A stretch of 64,000 nucleotides of DNA from CAZDET01 sp964504335 (GTDB lineage Bacteria; Bacteroidota; Bacteroidia; Chitinophagales; Saprospiraceae): NCBI GenBank assembly GCA_964504335.1, contig CAZDET010000026.1, positions 1-64,000 of the forward strand, read 5' to 3'. Every line of letters starts with the position of its first letter. Position 1 is the stretch's first letter. Below the pieces are notes generated by a model. The model was not told the origin of the DNA. It saw only the letters and a list, made by a program, of their open reading frames with translations, and did no database searches. Position numbers and translations under genes: made by a program. This document shows positions 62,595-64,000 of this stretch, in pieces.

Positions 62595-63032
62595 ATGGAT
62601 AAAATAGCTCAATACCAAGAGTTACTCATCAACTACCTGGAAGCCTACGCCGCCACCCCTTACGCTAATGCTCCGGAGATCGAAAAAACGGTCATTGCCG
62701 ATCGGACCGGCAGTCAATTTCAACTAGTGAGCATGGGTGGGGATAAAGGAAGCTTTTCGTTTGATGTCTTGTTTCATTTCACGATCCGAGCTGGGAAGAT
62801 TTGGATCATGCAGAACTGGACCGAGGAAGAAGTAGCCGATGAGCTAGCTGCAAAGGGCGTACCCGCTCAGGACCTCGTAATCGGGTTCCTCCCGGAGTCG
62901 GCCCGTGCACACTCGGGGTACAGTATTCGGCAGCTCCAATCTAGGCACCCTGCCACCCCGCCAACCGGCGATGCAGTTCTTGCAGTTGCTCATCCTCGCC
63001 GATGTAGTTGGAGATGTCTTCCCGGGGTATGA
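62595..63032 (+). CDS. xisI: XisI-like protein with a read-through tail
   Basis: The first 111 residues match the XisI family (excision controlling factor of the Anabaena fdxN element): MDKIAQYQELLINYLEAYA, IEKTVIADRTGSQFQL, FHFTIRAGKIWIMQNWTEEEVADEL, and GVPAQDLVIGFLPESARAHSGYSI. Relatives end close to that point (Y-[ST]-G-[YF]-A). Here the frame goes on for 34 more residues that are antisense to the C-terminus of the convergent gene (from RQLQSRHPAT to CLPGV), so the natural stop seems lost. XisH, the usual partner, is not adjacent. AAAAAGG precedes the start. Confidence 0.78.
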   Translation: MDKIAQYQELLINYLEAYAATPYANAPEIEKTVIADRTGSQFQLVSMGGDKGSFSFDVLFHFTIRAGKIWIMQNWTEEEVADELAAKGVPAQDLVIGFLPESARAHSGYSIRQLQSRHPATPPTGDAVLAVAHPRRCSWRCLPGV

Positions 63033-64000
63033 TGCGGGGCTTGATCTCCGACGAGCATTTAACCAGCATGAGGTAGCCGGATCGCATGGGGCCATTTTCC
63101 AGGCCTACGTGGCATTGCACCCCTTTGATAAATTGTTGGCCCTTGGGGGGGATTTCCAGGATGCAAAAGTTGATGACATCGGGGTCTTTGCGCGAGTGGG
63201 TCGAAATGCACACGCGCTTGTTGATGACGCCGCTGATGCTCATGCGCACGATTTGCTTGGCCTGGTTTTTTCGGTACAGTTCGGAATGCAGGTGGGCGCG
63301 GTAGTCGGGGTCGACCACCAGTTTGGATTGCACGATGGCCCCGTCGGGGCCGAAGCCCCAGACCCGGTGGGTACCGATGATGAAGTCGATGGTTTCCACC
63401 GGCGCATTCCCGACGCGCAGGTCTTCCAGCTCGGGATATTCGTAGCTCGCCAGGCGGTAGTTGCTGCGCTGAAGGAACAGGTACTTTTGGAGCAATCCGA
63501 TTTTCGTTTCGGCCTCCTTAGCCGCACCCGGCAGATCGCCGCGGATGAGCACGGCTTCGGCGTGGATGATATTTCCGGCGTAGGCCGAAATCGCCATGAA
63601 TGCACAGGGGGTAACCTCTCGATCCGGTAGGTCCAACTTGTCCAGATGCGCGTAGATGGTGAGGCGATCGGCACCACCCTCCCGGCGCAGTTCCATGTAC
63701 AGGTGGGGGCCCTGGCGCGTAGCAGTGCCCTGGTAGACGGGTTGGCCCGGATGATCGTGAATACCCGTTTCCCATACCGTGTACGGCGTGGTGGAAAAAT
63801 CAAACTCCAGCTTGAAGCCCTTGATTTGATGTTTGCGCGGCGAGTAGTAGTAGCCATCAAATTCGGTGCGGGGATGTTCTTTGAGATAGGCCGCTTCCAG
63901 TTCTGATTCGTCTTCGAAGCCGGCCGCCAGCAGGTAGATACGGGCGTGAAAGGCATCCAGTTGAAATTCGCGTTTGATGCCCTTTCGGATTTCGCGGTCG
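62941..64000 (-). CDS. Unidentified protein (3' part; start outside the window)
   Basis: An open frame runs from the right edge to TAG at 62943-62941, at least 353 codons, and its 3' end overlaps the tail of xisI by 92 nt. The visible N-terminal part reads DREIRKGIKREFQLDAFHAR then IYLLAAGFEDESELEAAYL, followed by DGYYYSPRKHQIKGFKLEFDF and YTVWETGIHDHPGQPVYQGT; later LLQKYLFLQRSNYRLASYEYPEL. It is soluble with mixed alpha/beta character and no membrane segment. I do not recognise the family. An internal ATG at 63696 is not the real start because the frame upstream is clearly coding. Confidence 0.65.
   Translation of the reverse strand, partial: DREIRKGIKREFQLDAFHARIYLLAAGFEDESELEAAYLKEHPRTEFDGYYYSPRKHQIKGFKLEFDFSTTPYTVWETGIHDHPGQPVYQGTATRQGPHLYMELRREGGADRLTIYAHLDKLDLPDREVTPCAFMAISAYAGNIIHAEAVLIRGDLPGAAKEAETKIGLLQKYLFLQRSNYRLASYEYPELEDLRVGNAPVETIDFIIGTHRVWGFGPDGAIVQSKLVVDPDYRAHLHSELYRKNQAKQIVRMSISGVINKRVCISTHSRKDPDVINFCILEIPPKGQQFIKGVQCHVGLENGPMRSGYLMLVKCSSEIKPRIIPREDISNYIGEDEQLQELHRRLAGWQGA

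Overview
The window looks like chromosomal DNA of a member of the Bacteroidota, most likely a Saprospiria/Lewinella-type marine gliding bacterium. The reasons are three secreted proteins with C-terminal type IX secretion sorting domains, several families largely confined to this phylum (DUF6089, DUF6090, membrane-anchored AraC regulators, a MazG-free CarB without the allosteric domain), and promoters of the Bacteroidota type (TTG, about 20 nt, TAnnTTTG), for instance in front of a tRNA-Gln gene. This placement is inferred from gene content; no marker gene was compared.

Layout. 1-6.7 kb: a clipped membrane protein, a single-domain response regulator, DUF4386 and DUF6089 membrane proteins, a membrane-linked AraC regulator and a secreted S33-like hydrolase. 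6.8-13.7 kb: a secreted isoamylase-like GH13 enzyme, a GT39 glycosyltransferase, an unknown secreted protein and an alpha/beta hydrolase. 13.9-23.0 kb, all on the minus strand: an sppA remnant, a three-gene operon (unknown protein, cytoplasmic sulfite-oxidase-like molybdoenzyme, FAD/NAD reductase), then a complete STM4011-STM4015 cluster (two radical SAM proteins, an LRR-like protein, an ATP-grasp protein and a sulfatase-fold hydrolase), then a NuiA-like protein. 23.3-28.4 kb: a polysaccharide operon (GT4, deacetylase, Asp/Asn hydroxylase, asparagine-synthase-like protein). 28.7-35.2 kb: tRNA-Gln, hemerythrin, Lhr-type helicase and ligA. 35.6-44.0 kb: two giant tandem paralogous DUF5060 surface glycosidase-like proteins. 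44.1-55.2 kb: carB, a DUF1593 nucleoside-hydrolase-like protein, an SUMF1-type protein, adenine deaminase, DUF6090, a serine hydrolase and an S10 peptidase. 55.3-64 kb: a region with signs of decay, namely a broken AAA/DUF4143 ATPase, a broken DarG antitoxin and a XisI that has lost its stop, with two copies of a 93-bp palindromic repeat placed exactly at the broken genes; an RND efflux pair and a PagL-like deacylase sit between them.

The most interesting system is the STM4011-4015 locus. It has the composition of a peptide- or small-molecule-tailoring pathway (two radical SAM enzymes, an ATP-grasp ligase-like enzyme, an alkaline-phosphatase-superfamily hydrolase), but its chemistry is not known to me. 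Here the LRR-like member carries two added YegP/DUF1508 repeats at its N-terminus. The second theme is a set of small palindromic and tandem repeat families in the intergenic DNA, several of which can be matched between different positions in the window.
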